From contig NC_070614.1 in NCBI RefSeq assembly GCF_027172205.1, forward strand, positions 42,771,001-42,835,000: a DNA stretch of 64,000 bases, read 5' to 3'. Below, piece by piece: positions 22,440 to 33,735 of the stretch. The stretch's first letter is position 1. Each line of letters opens with the position of its first letter. This DNA comes from Podarcis raffonei (taxonomy: Eukaryota > Chordata > Lepidosauria > Squamata > Lacertidae). The notes beneath the pieces are model-generated. The model did no database searches. It saw only the letters and a list, made by a program, of their open reading frames with translations, and was not told the DNA's origin. A program made the translations under genes and the position numbers.

Positions 22440-22800
22440 GGTGGGTAGAAGGACTAATCACTGCTACGCTGGTGGAGGGCAGAGTGCCATCTCCCTTGAA
22501 GGAAACGGCAATGCATCTCTTTCTTAAGCAAATCCTGGATCCACCATTGTCACTTGAGTCCCAGGTACCAGCAGCAGCTAGAAGTGCCTATCAACCGCTC
22601 CATCTGGTTCATCAGGTATGGGCCCTTCTGGACAGAAATGACTTGGTCATGATACTCCATGCTCTGGTAATTTCTAAACTGGATTACAGCAACAAAGCAC
22701 TAAAGTAGGGCTGCCTTTGAAGACTTTGCAACTTCAGCTGGTTCAAAATCCAGTTGCCTTTAGAACTCATATGACTCTAAAACACTCTTGGATGTTAATA
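22440..22800 (+). mobile_element. LINE fragment, reverse-transcriptase C-terminal region
   Basis: The frame reads QPLHLVHQVWALLDRNDLVMILHALVISKLDYSN, characteristic of the region after the RT domain of CR1/L2-like LINEs. It is interrupted soon after. It is absent from the sister duplication unit. Confidence 0.7.
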
Positions 22801-23040
22801 TCAGCAGATGGGGCCCTCATTTGGAAAAAAAAATCCCATGAGTCCTCCTTTCTTGGATTAAAACTGGAGCGAACCTTTAAAATATAATGAAACCTCCTTG
22901 CACCAATGACTCTGCATCAGGTCATTGGTTGGCTGGAACAACTTTCTGTGAGCCCTTGAGATACAGAAATATTGGATCATTCCCAAACCAAGAAAGGATG
23001 AGGTAGAAGTTTTAGAGGGCTAGGTGATGGACCACACCTT
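22801..23040 (+). other. Orphan copy of an OR upstream region
   Basis: This resembles about 20210-20465 upstream of the OR at 21083: GAGTCCTCCTTTCTTGGATT, the ACCTTTAAAATA stretch, then TCATTCCCAAACCAAGAA and AGAGGGCTAGG. No OR frame follows before 26823. It is therefore a leftover of a third copy of the 15666/21083 type unit whose coding part is gone. Confidence 0.6.
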
Positions 23041-23179
23041 ACATATCAATATCAGCGTTTGCAAGGCTGTTATCCTTAAAATTAACACATTTTTTGATAT
23101 TTGACATGTAGGCAATTGGCTTTCCTCAACCCAGGCTCCTCTCCAATATGCTGGAGAGTGACAAATGATAGGCAACTAC

Positions 23180-23690
23180 CTAAACATGTGGTGGCAATGC
23201 CCAGAAGTTGAAAAAATGGAAGAAAGTTTTTGCAGAAATCTCAAAAACAGTAAAACAAGAATTATAAATTGCTCCTACCCTGGTCTTGCTGAACTTATTT
23301 GAATATAGTAATAAAGAACTGAAGGGGGAGGAAAAGCTCAACACTAGAAAAAATTAAGTACATAAATCTTCAACATTGCTAATATAAAGTTTGGCTAATG
23401 CCTGTATTGGAAAGACTGTCACAGACTTCAAGTAATAAAAGGTCAAAGAAAACTGGACAAGTTTTGGGTAGGCCAACATTCAGTTGTTGGTCTTTTTAAA
23501 GGGCAAACAGAATCGATTGAAAAAGGGATGCATGAATTGAGAAAAAAGAAATGTGGATCAAATGGAAGGTGTTGTTTGTTTTGATTATAGGTTATAGAAA
23601 GTAATGAATGTTCTAAATGAAAGATTAATTTTATATATTATAGTAGATTGAATATTATGTTAAATAAGAAACTCTTAATTCTATGTGTAT
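23180..23690 (+). mobile_element. L1 LINE 3' fragment
   Basis: A frame reading NMWWQCPEVEKME resembles the HMWWxCP motif near the end of L1 ORF2. It is followed by the decayed end of ORF2 and an AT-rich 3' tail. Confidence 0.7.
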
Positions 23691-24081
23691 GTTACACTGA
23701 ATTTTAAATAAATGTAATCTGAATCCTGGAATATTATTCATGGGGGTAATATATATTTACTTTTGTAATAAAGTTTGTTATTTAATATCAAAGTGGGGCA
23801 GAGAAAAAATAAAACAATGAAAATTAGAATAAATAGAATGGTTTTCAGTGGTGTTTATGCCACTTTTTATTTTGTTGACTGCTTGTTTCCCAAGTCCTTC
23901 ACTAGCAATTCTCTGGGAATCAGTGTGAATCTCCCTGGGTGAAGGAGTGAGGGAAGTGTTTGCAACAGTCTGCAGACCACAGTTTGGAAACACCTGCTAT
24001 ATGGTCCCTGGTACTCTCTGTAGGCCACACTCTTCTTTAGCCACAACCCTTACCCTCTGGGCTCACCCTACATCACCCCTG
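23691..24081. other. Intergenic
   Basis: About 23810-23930 is the counterpart of the sister-unit flank near 17930-18040. Nothing else was recognised. Confidence 0.4.
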
Positions 24082-24082
24082 C

Positions 24083-24116
<34 letters not shown>

Positions 24117-24715
24117 GGCAGCTTCCAAAAGAATATTAAAAATACAATAAAATATCAAACATTAAAAACTTCCCTAAACAGGGCTGCCTTCAGATGTCTA
24201 CTGAAAGTCAGGTAGTTGTTTATTTCCTTGACATCCGATGGAAGGGAGTTCCACAGGGCAGGTGCCGCCACCAAGAAGGCCCTCTGCCTGGTTCCCTGTA
24301 ACTTCACTTCTCACTGGGAGGGAACTGCCAGAAGGCCCTTGGAGATGGACCTCAGTGTCCGGGCAGAACGATGGGGGTGGAGACACTCCTTCAGGGATAC
24401 TGGGCTGAGGCTGTTTAGGGCTTTAAAGGTCAACACCAACACTTTGAATTGTGCTTGGAAACATATTGGGATCCAATGAAAGTCTCTCAGGACCGTTGTT
24501 ATATGGTCTACCCTTCTTGAATGTTTTTGTCTGGCTAGAATGTATCCTTGGATTGCCAGCACAAGGGCATAACAGCCATAACAGGTGAAGAGAGGGCCAA
24601 AGGAATCAACACAGGAGACTGGTATTTGGTTGAACTGGGTCAGAACTTTATTGGCTACGGGAAAGAATAGGTTTGGAAAAGGCATTGGGCATGTATCCAG
24701 CATCAAGGAGCCCAC
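24082..24715 (-). mobile_element. LINE 3' part (CR1/L2-like), reverse
   Basis: On the minus strand the frame FHWIPICFQAQFKVLVLTFK...LNSLSPVSLKECL...RSARTLRS is typical of the segment after the RT domain of CR1/L2-like LINEs. The 3' end lies at the CAA/TTG microsatellite (24082-24117). Confidence 0.75.
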
Positions 24716-24886
24716 CTGATAGGAACCTAGTAGAGCTAACCTTGCACTGGGACGTTACCCCCAATATAGACTAGATGTCACAACCCTGCACAGGCTGCCA
24801 CTGCCATTGGGAAAGTTGTATTGACCCATCGGTCCCCCAGTGGACCCCCAGACAGAAACAACCCTCCTGAATAAAAAGGTAAAAGC

Positions 24887-25246
24887 AAAGGACCCCCTAG
24901 ACAGTTAAGTCCAGTCAAAGGCGACTATGGGGTTGCAGCGTTCATCTCACTTTCAGACTAAGGGAGCTGGTCTTTGTCCATGGACAGCTTTCTGGGTCAT
25001 GTGGCCAGCATGACTAAACCACTTCTGGCACAACAGAATACCGTGATGGAAACCAGAGTGCATGGAAACTTTCCCACCGCAGTGGTACCTATATGTCTAC
25101 TTGCACTGGCGTGCTTTTGAACTGCTAGGTTGGCAGGAACTGGGACAGAGCAACGGGAGCTTACCCCGTCACAGGGATTTGAACTGCTAACCTTCTGATT
25201 GGCAAGCCCAAGAGGATCAGTGGTTTAGACTACGGTGCCACCCTCA
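24887..25246 (-). mobile_element. Sauria SINE (near full length, reverse)
   Basis: Read on the minus strand it starts with a tRNA-like GGTGGCACCGTAG head and a B-box (GGTTAGCAGTTCAAAT). It then has the GGGGTAAGCTCCCGTTGC and CAAGTAGACATATAGGTACC blocks and ends in the family's CCTTTGCTTTTAC tail. Sauria SINEs are a squamate-specific family mobilised by BovB-type LINEs, so this copy supports the taxonomic call. Confidence 0.85.
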
Positions 25247-25664
25247 TCCCTTTCTAATGGGATACCCATGTGACTAAGGATCCAGCCCAATGTCTTATCC
25301 AACAAAGTTGTGGAGGTTGCTGAGATACGCAAAAGTTTACAAGCCAGCCAATTTACTTGCAGGAGAAAATTCCTCCCTGGCCCTGAATACGGCAACCAAG
25401 TAAACCATTGCAAGGGCTGTAGGGGACATGCCTGCTTGCCTTCATTTGTAAAGTAGACATTGCCAAAACATCATAATTCTCTCCCCCAAAGGAAATGAGT
25501 CCTGGGTAAAGAGGAAGCAAACAACAACTTGAAGTAACACAACTTAATATAGAACAAAGAAGAAACAGAGAGAAGAATCCATGCAACGTAGTGAGGAGAG
25601 GGGGGAATAAGGTGGAATTGCATCTCCCAGAGATGCTTTATTGAGAAATAGCTTAGTTCCTTAG

Positions 25665-25892
25665 AGAGATCTTCCCAAGGGTTGTGTCAGTCAGTGATTA
25701 AAAATAGAGCCAGAACTATTCAGTGGCATTGAAGCTTTGGTCTGCCTGTATGCCCAAGGACATGTATCTTGAATCTTTCTTTCACCAAACCATCATGTCT
25801 TTACATCCTTTGCTCCATCAATGCTGTAGATGAGTGTCAATAGTGTTCAGAGAGCAGCATTTCTCCCACAAGATTCCAACACCGGACTTAGG
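25665..25892 (+). promoter_or_regulatory. Putative promoter and first exon of the OR at 26823
   Basis: EBF-like CTTCCCAAGGG (25671-25681), then CAGTCAGTGATTAAAA (homeodomain-like GATTAAAA at 25696-25703). About 190 bases later comes a donor-like AGG|GTAAGCC at 25893. The order and spacing match the modules at 30329 and 37378. The inferred intron to 26822 is 0.93 kb. Confidence 0.5.
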
Positions 25893-26822
25893 GTAAGCCT
25901 TTTGCTGGACGGAGGAAACATGCTGCGACCTACGGAAGTTCAGATATGGGGCCTATTACCAAGATAATGGAAAGCTGGGTGGGAAGAAAGCTGATCCCTT
26001 TGTTTCCTTCAAAGGCACCAGGATTACCCCATTCTTAGATGGCAGGGAAAACTCTGCCTTATGCCCCCTTTTAGATATCCCTAAGGATTTAAGGGCAGCA
26101 GATAGGAATGGGTGAAAAATTCAGTTCAATGTACATTAAAAGGAGAACTTTTAATGAACCAAATTTTGCAGTTCAATCTGGACAAGTAATGTGTAGAAAA
26201 ATACATATACCAGGGTAAAGTGCATATAAAATGCATATATTAGTGGAAATAAGATGCAAACATGTATTATATTGGGGAAAATTGCTTTGCAAAAATGTGC
26301 ATGCTAAGAAACAATTGATAGAAAGTATATATTAGGAAATATTAGCACTAAAATGCCGGTGAATTTTCATGAGGACTTAGAAATAATAATCACAAACTGA
26401 TGTGGAAAATGTGGAAAACTGGATGTAAGTTTGAAAAAAAAGAAACAGAGAGAAACCAAAATTGACAGTTTATCCCATCTATATTTTAAAGAATACAGTT
26501 AATATCTAGTTCCCATTGAAACACATCCCAGGTCAAAGGAGAATCTCTCAGAGAAATCTGATAAGAAATAGATGAGTATTTTGTAAATTCATTCTTGGGA
26601 GTTAGACTTTTGATATAATTTAGAGTCAATCTGAAAAATAGTTGCTCTTGAGGAGTAATCACATAAGATCTGTACCACAAGTAGGTGGAGAAGGAACACC
26701 ACACTGTGCTACCTAGTGACATGCCTGCTTAAGCCTTTGTCTTTCAGGGGAAACCAAAAGGGTACACAAACTTTTAATACCTCCATACAGTATGTGACAA
26801 TTCTTCTGTTGTGTGTTTCCAG
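25893..26822 (+). other. Probable 5' intron of the OR at 26823
   Basis: AT-rich. About 26100-26470 has a dispersed-repeat look (ATGCATAT-rich, similar in style to 11060-11160), but the family was not recognised. It ends at acceptor GTGTGTTTCCAG, 26811-26822. Confidence 0.4.
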
Positions 26823-27761
26823 ATGGAGATAGCCAATGGAACCACAGTCCAAGAATTCATTTTGCTGGGATTTAGAGTTGAGTCGCAGAAACAATTCTTG
26901 CTCTTTGTGTTTTTCACCATTCTCTACATGCTCACTTTGGCTGAGAATATCACCATTATCACAGTGGTGTTCCTAGATAACCACTTGGCCCAGCTTCCCA
27001 TGTACATCCTGCTCAGCAACTTTTCCTGGATGGAGATGTGCTATGTATCTACCACTGTGCCCCGTATGCTCTTTGACCTGGCATCCCATCATGGGGTAAT
27101 TTCTTTCCATGAGTGCTTCCTTCAGTTCTACTTCTTCTTCTCATTTGGCTGCACAGAAACCTTCTTCCTCTCAGCCATGGCTTTGGATCGGTATTTGGCC
27201 ATCTGCCATCCTCTGCGCTACCCACAACTTATGTCCCGGCATTCCTGTTATGCCCTGGTGGGTTCATGTTGGACTGGAGGCTTCCTGGGCTACATCATTC
27301 CAGTTATTTTAATCTCAAAGTTGTCCTTCTGCGGTCCTAATGTTATTGACCACTTTATGTGTGATCTTGGGCCAATTCTATCCTTGGCCTGCCCTCCTCT
27401 TGGGAACATTTCTACTGTCTGCAAAATTTTTATCAATACTCTGTTTTTAAGCAACATCTTCTTTGTTGTGCTATCCTATGCCTTTGTGATTCTTAATCTG
27501 ATAAACACATCTAGCCAAGGCAGTCGAAGGAAGGCCTTCTCCACCATATCTTTTCATATAATGGTGGCAACACTTTTCTATGGCACAGTAGGAGCAATGT
27601 ATTGTATTCCAGGTGGAGAAAGTCAGTCAGAGGTTGTGAAGGCAGTGACTGTCTTCTACACAGCTATTACACCCTTCCTTAACCCTCTAATCTACTGTCT
27701 GAGGAACAATCAGGTGAAAGAGGCTATGGGCAGGTTGTGGAGGAGAAAGGTAATAAGGTGA
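26823..27761 (+). CDS. Olfactory receptor, class II, family-11-like (312 aa)
   Basis: An intact OR. It shows N5-G-T, AEN in TM1, PMY 59-61, C98, LDRYLAICHPLRY from 121, loop-2 cysteines 170/180/190, KAFST 237-241 and NPLIYCLRN 287-295. Loop 2 reads CDLGP where paralogues have CDPGP. The start at 26823 abuts the acceptor; the frame from 26811 is non-genic. The last 55 codons and the 3' flank recur at 34280, where a tandem duplication broke into this gene's sequence. No AATAAA was seen close to the stop. Confidence 0.95.
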   Translation: MEIANGTTVQEFILLGFRVESQKQFLLFVFFTILYMLTLAENITIITVVFLDNHLAQLPMYILLSNFSWMEMCYVSTTVPRMLFDLASHHGVISFHECFLQFYFFFSFGCTETFFLSAMALDRYLAICHPLRYPQLMSRHSCYALVGSCWTGGFLGYIIPVILISKLSFCGPNVIDHFMCDLGPILSLACPPLGNISTVCKIFINTLFLSNIFFVVLSYAFVILNLINTSSQGSRRKAFSTISFHIMVATLFYGTVGAMYCIPGGESQSEVVKAVTVFYTAITPFLNPLIYCLRNNQVKEAMGRLWRRKVIR

Positions 27762-28159
27762 CGTGTTGAGACAAAAGTAGGACAAAACAAGTCTTTCAGA
27801 ACTGTCTCTCCAAACTTAAGTATTTAGAGTTGAGTAAGACAGACACATCTCTCCCCCCCCTCATATTTTATATTGTCCAGTCAAGATTCAAGCCAGGGAA
27901 CACCTCAGTGTTGCCTAGAATCAATCCAACTGAGACTAGAAATCAAAATTAATTTTTATTTTACAAAGACTTGTCAACAAGACCACAAGAAACTCCATTT
28001 CCCCTTTAGGAACCAGAGTGATAGGCCTAAAACACTTGAAGTAACCATCAGAGTTAAAATTATTTCCTAAAAGTAAAATAGATCTAAGATTGATGCCGGT
28101 ATGAACTGATCTCCAAATTATCCTTTTATATACCTGACATAAATGACAATTTATGGTAT

Positions 28160-28293
28160 GGTTGTGAGCCAATTCTGTCCTTGGCAAATGTCAGCAAAGC
28201 AGCAACATTTATCCATGCTGTCAGCACACCTCTTCTTAACCCACTGATCTTCCTTTCTGAGGTGAAAGAGGCACTGGTAAGGTTGTTGAGGTG
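28160..28293 (+). pseudogene. OR pseudogene, internally deleted fragment
   Basis: GCCAATTCTGTCCTTGGC (the PILSLA codons of loop 2) runs straight into a TM7 segment reading SKAATFIHAVSTPLLNPLIF, then KEALVRLLR and a TGA at 28291. TM5, TM6 and all upstream parts are gone, and the CLRN motif is damaged. It derives from a family-11-like OR and lies in sequence missing from duplication unit 2. Confidence 0.8.
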
Positions 28294-29748
28294 AGACTTC
28301 TGAGGAGAAATATCACAGTTAAGCTTAAACTGATCTGTTATGTAGCAGCAGTAGCAGGTACAGCTTGACCCTTGACTCTAGCTGTGCTGCAAGTTGCTGA
28401 TTCACTTAAAGGTGCTCAATCTCCTCCGGTAATCTCCTACTGTAACATCACTTTTTGGTTTCTCTGCAAAAGAGATATTTGGGTCAGAGGAATGCAGTGC
28501 TAAATCCTTCCTGTCTACAAGGTTCCTCTGATAGCAGTGCTTCTGCAGTTGCTCTGCTTCTTTCCTTCATTCCCGGGTGAATAGGAATCTGACTTCTGGT
28601 CTCCGACAGCTTGGCAACCACATGGCACGATACAGTGCCAGATTTAGGAAGGTGTGAGCCGTCCCCCCTCCCCAAAGGGCACTGAGCTGAGGGGGCACAA
28701 AATTGAGAAGATTCATAATTTAGAAGATCCATTTGGGAGCTCCAAGTTTTGGCCATGGATGGGGCACTATATTACAAAAATTTTTCCAAAGACTGTCCCT
28801 GCATGACAAAGAAGTTCACTTGACCTCTCTTTGAGGACTAAAATACAAGGCCTAACACTCAAGCTAAAATAATATTCTACGTGTAATAAAAATGGATGTT
28901 CTAATATCATTAAATATGAGAGTCTTAGCTGTGTGATTTTTGTGTGCTCACACAAATGAAATATACATGCACTAAAAATAATTAGATTTGAACCGTAAAT
29001 GCCATTTGTTTTTACATTTCCAATGATATTCAACTTACATGTGTACATGTCAAATATGTTTATATGTTAATGTGTCTGTGTATTTGATGATGAATTAGAA
29101 TTCTTAATTGCTTAGTGCAAACTTTCACCTTCCTTTGTTGCAATATTCTACTATTCTGCAATATCAAGAACGTTTTCTTAATTATCTTTTTATTTCTTTG
29201 GAAGGTATGGGCCTTTTGACTGTGGATTTTCGTTTGTTCCTTGCTTGATTCTTAAGATGTAAACTTTCCTTTCACTGCATGGCTATGGAGACTGGCTGTA
29301 ACATTGTATTTGCCATTACACACATTTTTCAAGGTAGCACCAAAGTAGCAAAAAGGGGCAAGTTTGGCCCACTGAAAGGAGAAGGATTTCCCAACAGCTA
29401 GCCGTTATTCAGTATCATCACTGCAGTAAGAGAGGAAAACAAACCCCAGGGTCTATGAGTGCATTCATTACCACATTACAGTTCAGCACTGAGTTTCTTC
29501 GGCTGTTTGTGCACAACGCTTTCTCCCTTAAATATTCACATCAGCATGGCTTCATAGTGTCAGATTTGTTTTGTGTTTGTGTATGCACTAGGGGGCATTG
29601 ATAGGGTGGGGATATCTTTATCCTATGCAAAGGAGTTCAAACCTTGGGAAATATGAATTGGGAACAGCTTAAGGTTTGAAGCTGGTTTGAGAAACAAGGC
29701 ATCAAACTGCAGTATTTTATAACGAAATACAGAATACTATTTTGTATA
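28294..29748. other. Intergenic, mostly duplicated sequence
   Basis: 28620-28700 looks like part of a dispersed DNA element (CAGTGCCAGATTTAGGAAGG start; unplaced). From 28937 the sequence runs parallel to 34745 onwards in unit 2. No gene was seen. Confidence 0.45.
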
Positions 29749-29990
29749 CAATGGTACCTATGGTTACATAAGCTTCAGGTTACAGACGCTTCAGGTTACA
29801 GACTCCGCTAACCCAGAAATAGTACCTCGGGTTAAGAACTTTGCTTCAGGAACAGAACAGAAATCGTGCTCTGGTGCCGGCGCAGCAGCAGGAGGCCCAA
29901 TTAGCTAAAGTGGTGCTTCAGGTTAAGAACAGTTTCAGGTTAAGAACAGACCTCCAGAACGAATTAAGTTCTTAACCCAAGGTACCACTG
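29749..29990 (-). mobile_element. TA-flanked MITE, copy B
   Basis: CAATGGTACC at the left end, GGTACCACTG at the right end, with TA at 29747-29748 and 29991-29992. Unit 2 has the unoccupied site (one TA) at about 35686-35690. Confidence 0.9.
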
Positions 29991-30328
29991 TAATGTTGTG
30001 TGAACATGTAAAAAAACCAAGCAGTGGAAAGGTGGTGAGTGCACATTAAATGGGAGTGTAAACAAAGCCTCTATTGGCTTCAAATTCAATTCCCAAGGGA
30101 ATCGTCTGATATCCTTAGTTGCAAAGAAACCTGTTGCAGAATAAAGCATTGCTTATGGAAAGAGAGACCACACCACAACTTGAATTAGCAGCACAGCTTA
30201 ATATAGAACAAAGAAAGAACACAGAGTAGAATCTATGCAACATAGTAAGGAGAGGAGAAATGGGGTGGCATTGTGTCTCCCAAGAGATGCTACTGTGTGT
30301 TGGCAGATAGCTTAGTTCCTGAGAGAGG

Positions 30329-30555
30329 TGTTCCCAAGGGTTGAGCCAGTCAGTGATTAAAACTGCAGCCAGAAATAATCAGTGGCATTGAATCATTGTT
30401 ATGCCTGAATTCACAGAGATATTTGGACTCTTTCTGATTCCAAACCCACGTTATGGTTATTTATGTCATTTACTCCTGCAATTCCGAATGTGTGTGACAA
30501 TATAAAACAAGGAGAGGAGCATACTTCCTTACCAAATTCTGAGAGAGGACTTGGG
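30329..30555 (+). promoter_or_regulatory. Putative promoter and first exon of the OR at 32715
   Basis: EBF-like TGTTCCCAAGGGTTG (30329-30343), homeodomain-like GATTAAAA (30355-30362), TATAAAA at 30501-30507, and a donor-like GTGAGC at 30556. Transcription could start near 30530, giving a short non-coding exon. The inferred intron is 2.2 kb here but only about 1.0 kb in unit 2, because MITEs and an L1 fragment sit inside it. Confidence 0.5.
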
Positions 30556-30688
30556 GTGAGCATTTCTGATGAATGGTGAAAACAAACTGCTAGCTATTAA
30601 GGGAGATAAACTGGATTTCTGATGGAAGCACCAGATACTTGGGTGGGAACTTGTATCAGAGGTGGAATGCCAACTCAAGAAGGAGGTA

Positions 30689-30949
30689 CAGTGGTACCTC
30701 AGGTTAAGTACTTAATTCGTTCCGGAGGTCTGTTCTTAACCTGAAACTGTACTTATCCTGAAGTACCACTTTACTTAATGGGGCCTCCTGCTGCTGCTGC
30801 GCCGGCACTGGAGCACAATTTCTGTTCTCATCCTGAAGCAAAGTTCTTAACCTGAGGTAATTTTTCTGGGTTAGCATAGTCTGTAACCTGAAGCGTCTGT
30901 AACCTGAAGCGTATGTAACCTGAAGTGTATGTAACCCGAGGTACCACTG
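30689..30949 (+). mobile_element. TA-flanked MITE, copy C
   Basis: CAGTGGTACC...GGTACCACTG with TA at 30687-30688 and 30950-30951. The paralogous site at about 37734 reads GGAGGTAGTTCC, with a single TA and no insertion. It is 261 bp, longer than the other copies through an extra internal GTAACCTGAAG repeat. Confidence 0.93.
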
Positions 30950-31473
30950 TAGTTCCTAATCCTGTAGATTACGTGGGGCAAGCAACACTCTATGCCAAAT
31001 TTCGGCTCCTCAAGGACCATCATTCAACATTACGTGCCCAGGACAACAGAAGGGTCAAACAAATATACAACAAATATATGAGATGTTCTGAAGCCTGTTG
31101 TAGTTTAATTAATGGTATGTGTGTGTGTGTGTATAATATTTTGACACACATTATTTTGATCAAAATCAATTTAAAAACATAATCTGAAATTTAATTTTCT
31201 AAATATTCCTGTTGTTTTCAGTTAACCCAGCACAAGTAAAAAGTTAGATGCTGAAACCCTCAGATAATTATAAGGGAAAGGAATTGGAGATTAAATGCAT
31301 TTACATCTAATCAAATTTGATGAATTCAAATTAATGTATATTTTAGGAGCTATTTTGTTATCATAGGGCTGGCCCTACAATTCAGCAAAGTGTCAAAGGC
31401 TATTTCAGGTGGCAGAATATTTTTTTGTTAGCCCAATTGTGTTTTGTTAGCCCCAAAATGGAAAACTAGCGAG

Positions 31474-31845
31474 GTCCCGACCAAAGAAGAGTGGCAACTT
31501 AAGTTGACAGAATATGCGCAGCTTGCAGATATAGAATAAGAGAACAAGAAGAATATATGTTTAGAGAAGACTGGAAAACATTTATTGAAGATATGGAAAT
31601 AACTGTGTAGAGCTGAAAATGCTGGCAGCATTAAGATAAATTCAACAGTGTAAATAAGTTATGATGCATGTAATAATGGAATACTGAATGGTATAGTTTC
31701 TGTAAAATATGCAGGGATATGTGATATGTAAAATGAGCCATGGAAAAAGAAGGGTAGTCATTGATATCTTAAGGATGTAAAAATGAGTACTTTAAATTGT
31801 AGAAGAGAAAACTTAATAAAAAATTATATACAAAATCAAAGTGTT
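31474..31845 (+). mobile_element. L1 LINE 3' end
   Basis: It encodes TKEEWQLKLTEYAQLAD and REQEEYMFREDWKTFIEDME in neighbouring frames, matching the C-terminus of L1 ORF2. An AT-rich end with AATAAAAAATTATATAC follows. The whole interval from here to about 32460 is absent from unit 2. Confidence 0.7.
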
Positions 31846-32032
31846 GATCGTAGCATAGTGGGGAGGGGGATTTGATGTTCTTCGAACAGCAAAATGTCTC
31901 AGAACATCAATGTCCCATCCCTTAACGTATTTCACTCATAACCAGATTTAGATAAAGTATTTATCAGTCTCGTTCCTCTCACACCCACCCACACAAACCC
32001 CCACCCACCCACATTAAAAAAAATACTATATA

Positions 32033-32253
32033 CAGTGGTACCTCAGGTTACAGACGCTGCAGGTTACGGACTCCATTAACCCAGAAATAGTACCTCGGGT
32101 TAAGAACTTTGCTTCAGGATGAGAACAGAAATTGCATGGTGGCAGTGGCAATGGGAGGCCCCATTAGCTAAAGTGGTACCTCAGGTTAAGGACAGTTTCA
32201 GGTTAAGAACGGACCTCCGGAACGAATTAAGTTCCTAACCCAAGATACCACTG
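32033..32253 (-). mobile_element. TA-flanked MITE, copy D
   Basis: CAGTGGTACC...GATACCACTG with TA at 32031-32032 and 32254-32255. It lies in the unit-1-only segment, so no empty site is available here. Confidence 0.88.
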
Positions 32254-32300
32254 TATTGCATTTTGTGATTTGGCTCAATGCCATTTCTGGGCTTAGCCTG

Positions 32301-32339
<39 letters not shown>

Positions 32340-32354
32340 CTCTCTGTCTCTCTC
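32301..32354. repeat. (CT)n microsatellite
   Basis: A CT dinucleotide run with a few interruptions, in the probable 5' intron of the OR at 32715. Confidence 0.9.
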
Positions 32355-32714
32355 AGTGTGTGTTTGTAGCAGGGCAGTTGAAAGAATGGAGAGCATTTGG
32401 GGACAAGCTGTTCATGGCAAAGTTGCTAGTACTTTTCTGAATAATATTTCCCTATGCAATTCTGCTTTAAGTCCATTTGCTCCTATTCCATTTAAAATTT
32501 ATAGCTAATCAGAAAAAATAATGGCTTCTGAACACTGTTCAGTTGTGATCTGATACACAGGGTGCAAGGAAGGAAAGGCCATACTGCACTCCCTAAATTT
32601 CATAGCTTTTTACCCTTTGTATGTTGGTGGAAACAGGCAGACAGGCTCATGGAATGTGAAGAAACCGATACCTCTCTGATGGTGTATGATACTGCTTCTG
32701 TTATGTGATTCCAG

Positions 32715-33674
32715 ATGGAGATAGTCAATGGTACCACAGTACAGGAATTCATCTTGCTGGGATTTGGAGTTGAGAAGGAGAAACGATTAGTGCTCCTCAT
32801 TGTTTTTACCATCCTCTATATCGTCACTTTAGTTGAGAACATCACCATTATCACAGTGGTTTTCTTCGATGCTCACTTAGCCCAGCTTCCCATGTACATC
32901 TTGCTGAGCAACTTCTCCTGGCTGGAGATATGCTACGTGACCACAACTGTGCCCCATATGCTCTTTGACCTGGTGTCTCCTCCTGGGCTCATCTCCTTCC
33001 ATGGCTGCTTCCTCCAGTTCTACTTCTTATTCTCACTTGGCAGCACTGAATTCTTTTTCCTCTCAGCCATGGCTTTGGACCGATATTTGGCCATCTGCCA
33101 CCCACTACGCTACCCACAAATTATGTCCCCAAATTCCTGCTATTCCCTGGTGGCCTCTTGTTGGGTCCTTGGCTTTCTGGCCTATATTGTCCCAGCTACT
33201 TTGATCTCCAAGCTAACCTTCTGCGGACCTAACATCATTGACCATTTTGTGTGTGACCCTGTGCCAATTCTGTCCTTGGCCTGTCCTCCTCTTGGAAATG
33301 TACCCTTTATATGTCAGGTCATCATACATGTTTTGTTTTCAGTCAATGTATTATTTGTTGTCTTATCATATGGCATAGTCATTTTTACCCTGATAAAGTC
33401 CTCTGACAAAGGTAGTCGTCAGAAGTCCTTCTCCACCGTATCTATGCACCTCTTAGTGGTGACCCTCTTTTATGGCACAGTGGGAGCTATGTATTTAATT
33501 CCACATGGAGAAAGCCAAGCAGGGGCCACAAAGGCAGCCACGCTCTTCTACACTGCTATTTCACCTTTTCTGAACCCACTGATTTACTGTCTGAGGAATG
33601 ATCAGGTGAGGGAGGCTCTGGGCAAGTTGCTTAGGAGAATGTCACGACTGCTGATGACAAAGGGCATAGTATAA
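32715..33674 (+). CDS. Olfactory receptor, class II, family-11-like (319 aa)
   Basis: An intact OR. It shows N5-G-T, VEN in TM1, PMY 59-61, C98, LDRYLAICHPLRY from 121, loop-2 cysteines 170/180/190 (CDPVP context), SFSTVS in place of AFSTIS before TM6, and NPLIYCLRN 288-296. It has CYVTTTVPHML in TM2 where paralogues read VPRML. The start at 32715 abuts the acceptor GTGATTCCAG. It is the unit-1 twin of the OR at 38591, with about 11 of 319 residues different. AATAAA at 33696 lies 22 bases past the stop. Confidence 0.96.
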   Translation: MEIVNGTTVQEFILLGFGVEKEKRLVLLIVFTILYIVTLVENITIITVVFFDAHLAQLPMYILLSNFSWLEICYVTTTVPHMLFDLVSPPGLISFHGCFLQFYFLFSLGSTEFFFLSAMALDRYLAICHPLRYPQIMSPNSCYSLVASCWVLGFLAYIVPATLISKLTFCGPNIIDHFVCDPVPILSLACPPLGNVPFICQVIIHVLFSVNVLFVVLSYGIVIFTLIKSSDKGSRQKSFSTVSMHLLVVTLFYGTVGAMYLIPHGESQAGATKAATLFYTAISPFLNPLIYCLRNDQVREALGKLLRRMSRLLMTKGIV

Positions 33675-33735
33675 AAATTGCTGGTAGGAATGGGAAATAA
33701 AGTTAAAACAAAGCAACATGCCCATTTGAAGAGAT

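Noticed and set aside
28160-28293. Fragment as a short functional receptor variant
   Set aside because: It joins a loop-2 piece directly to TM7 and lacks TM1-TM6. It has a damaged CLRN motif and no start context.
32278-32508. 76-codon frame with a Leu-Ser run that looks like a signal peptide
   Set aside because: It is a translated CT microsatellite inside an OR 5' intron.
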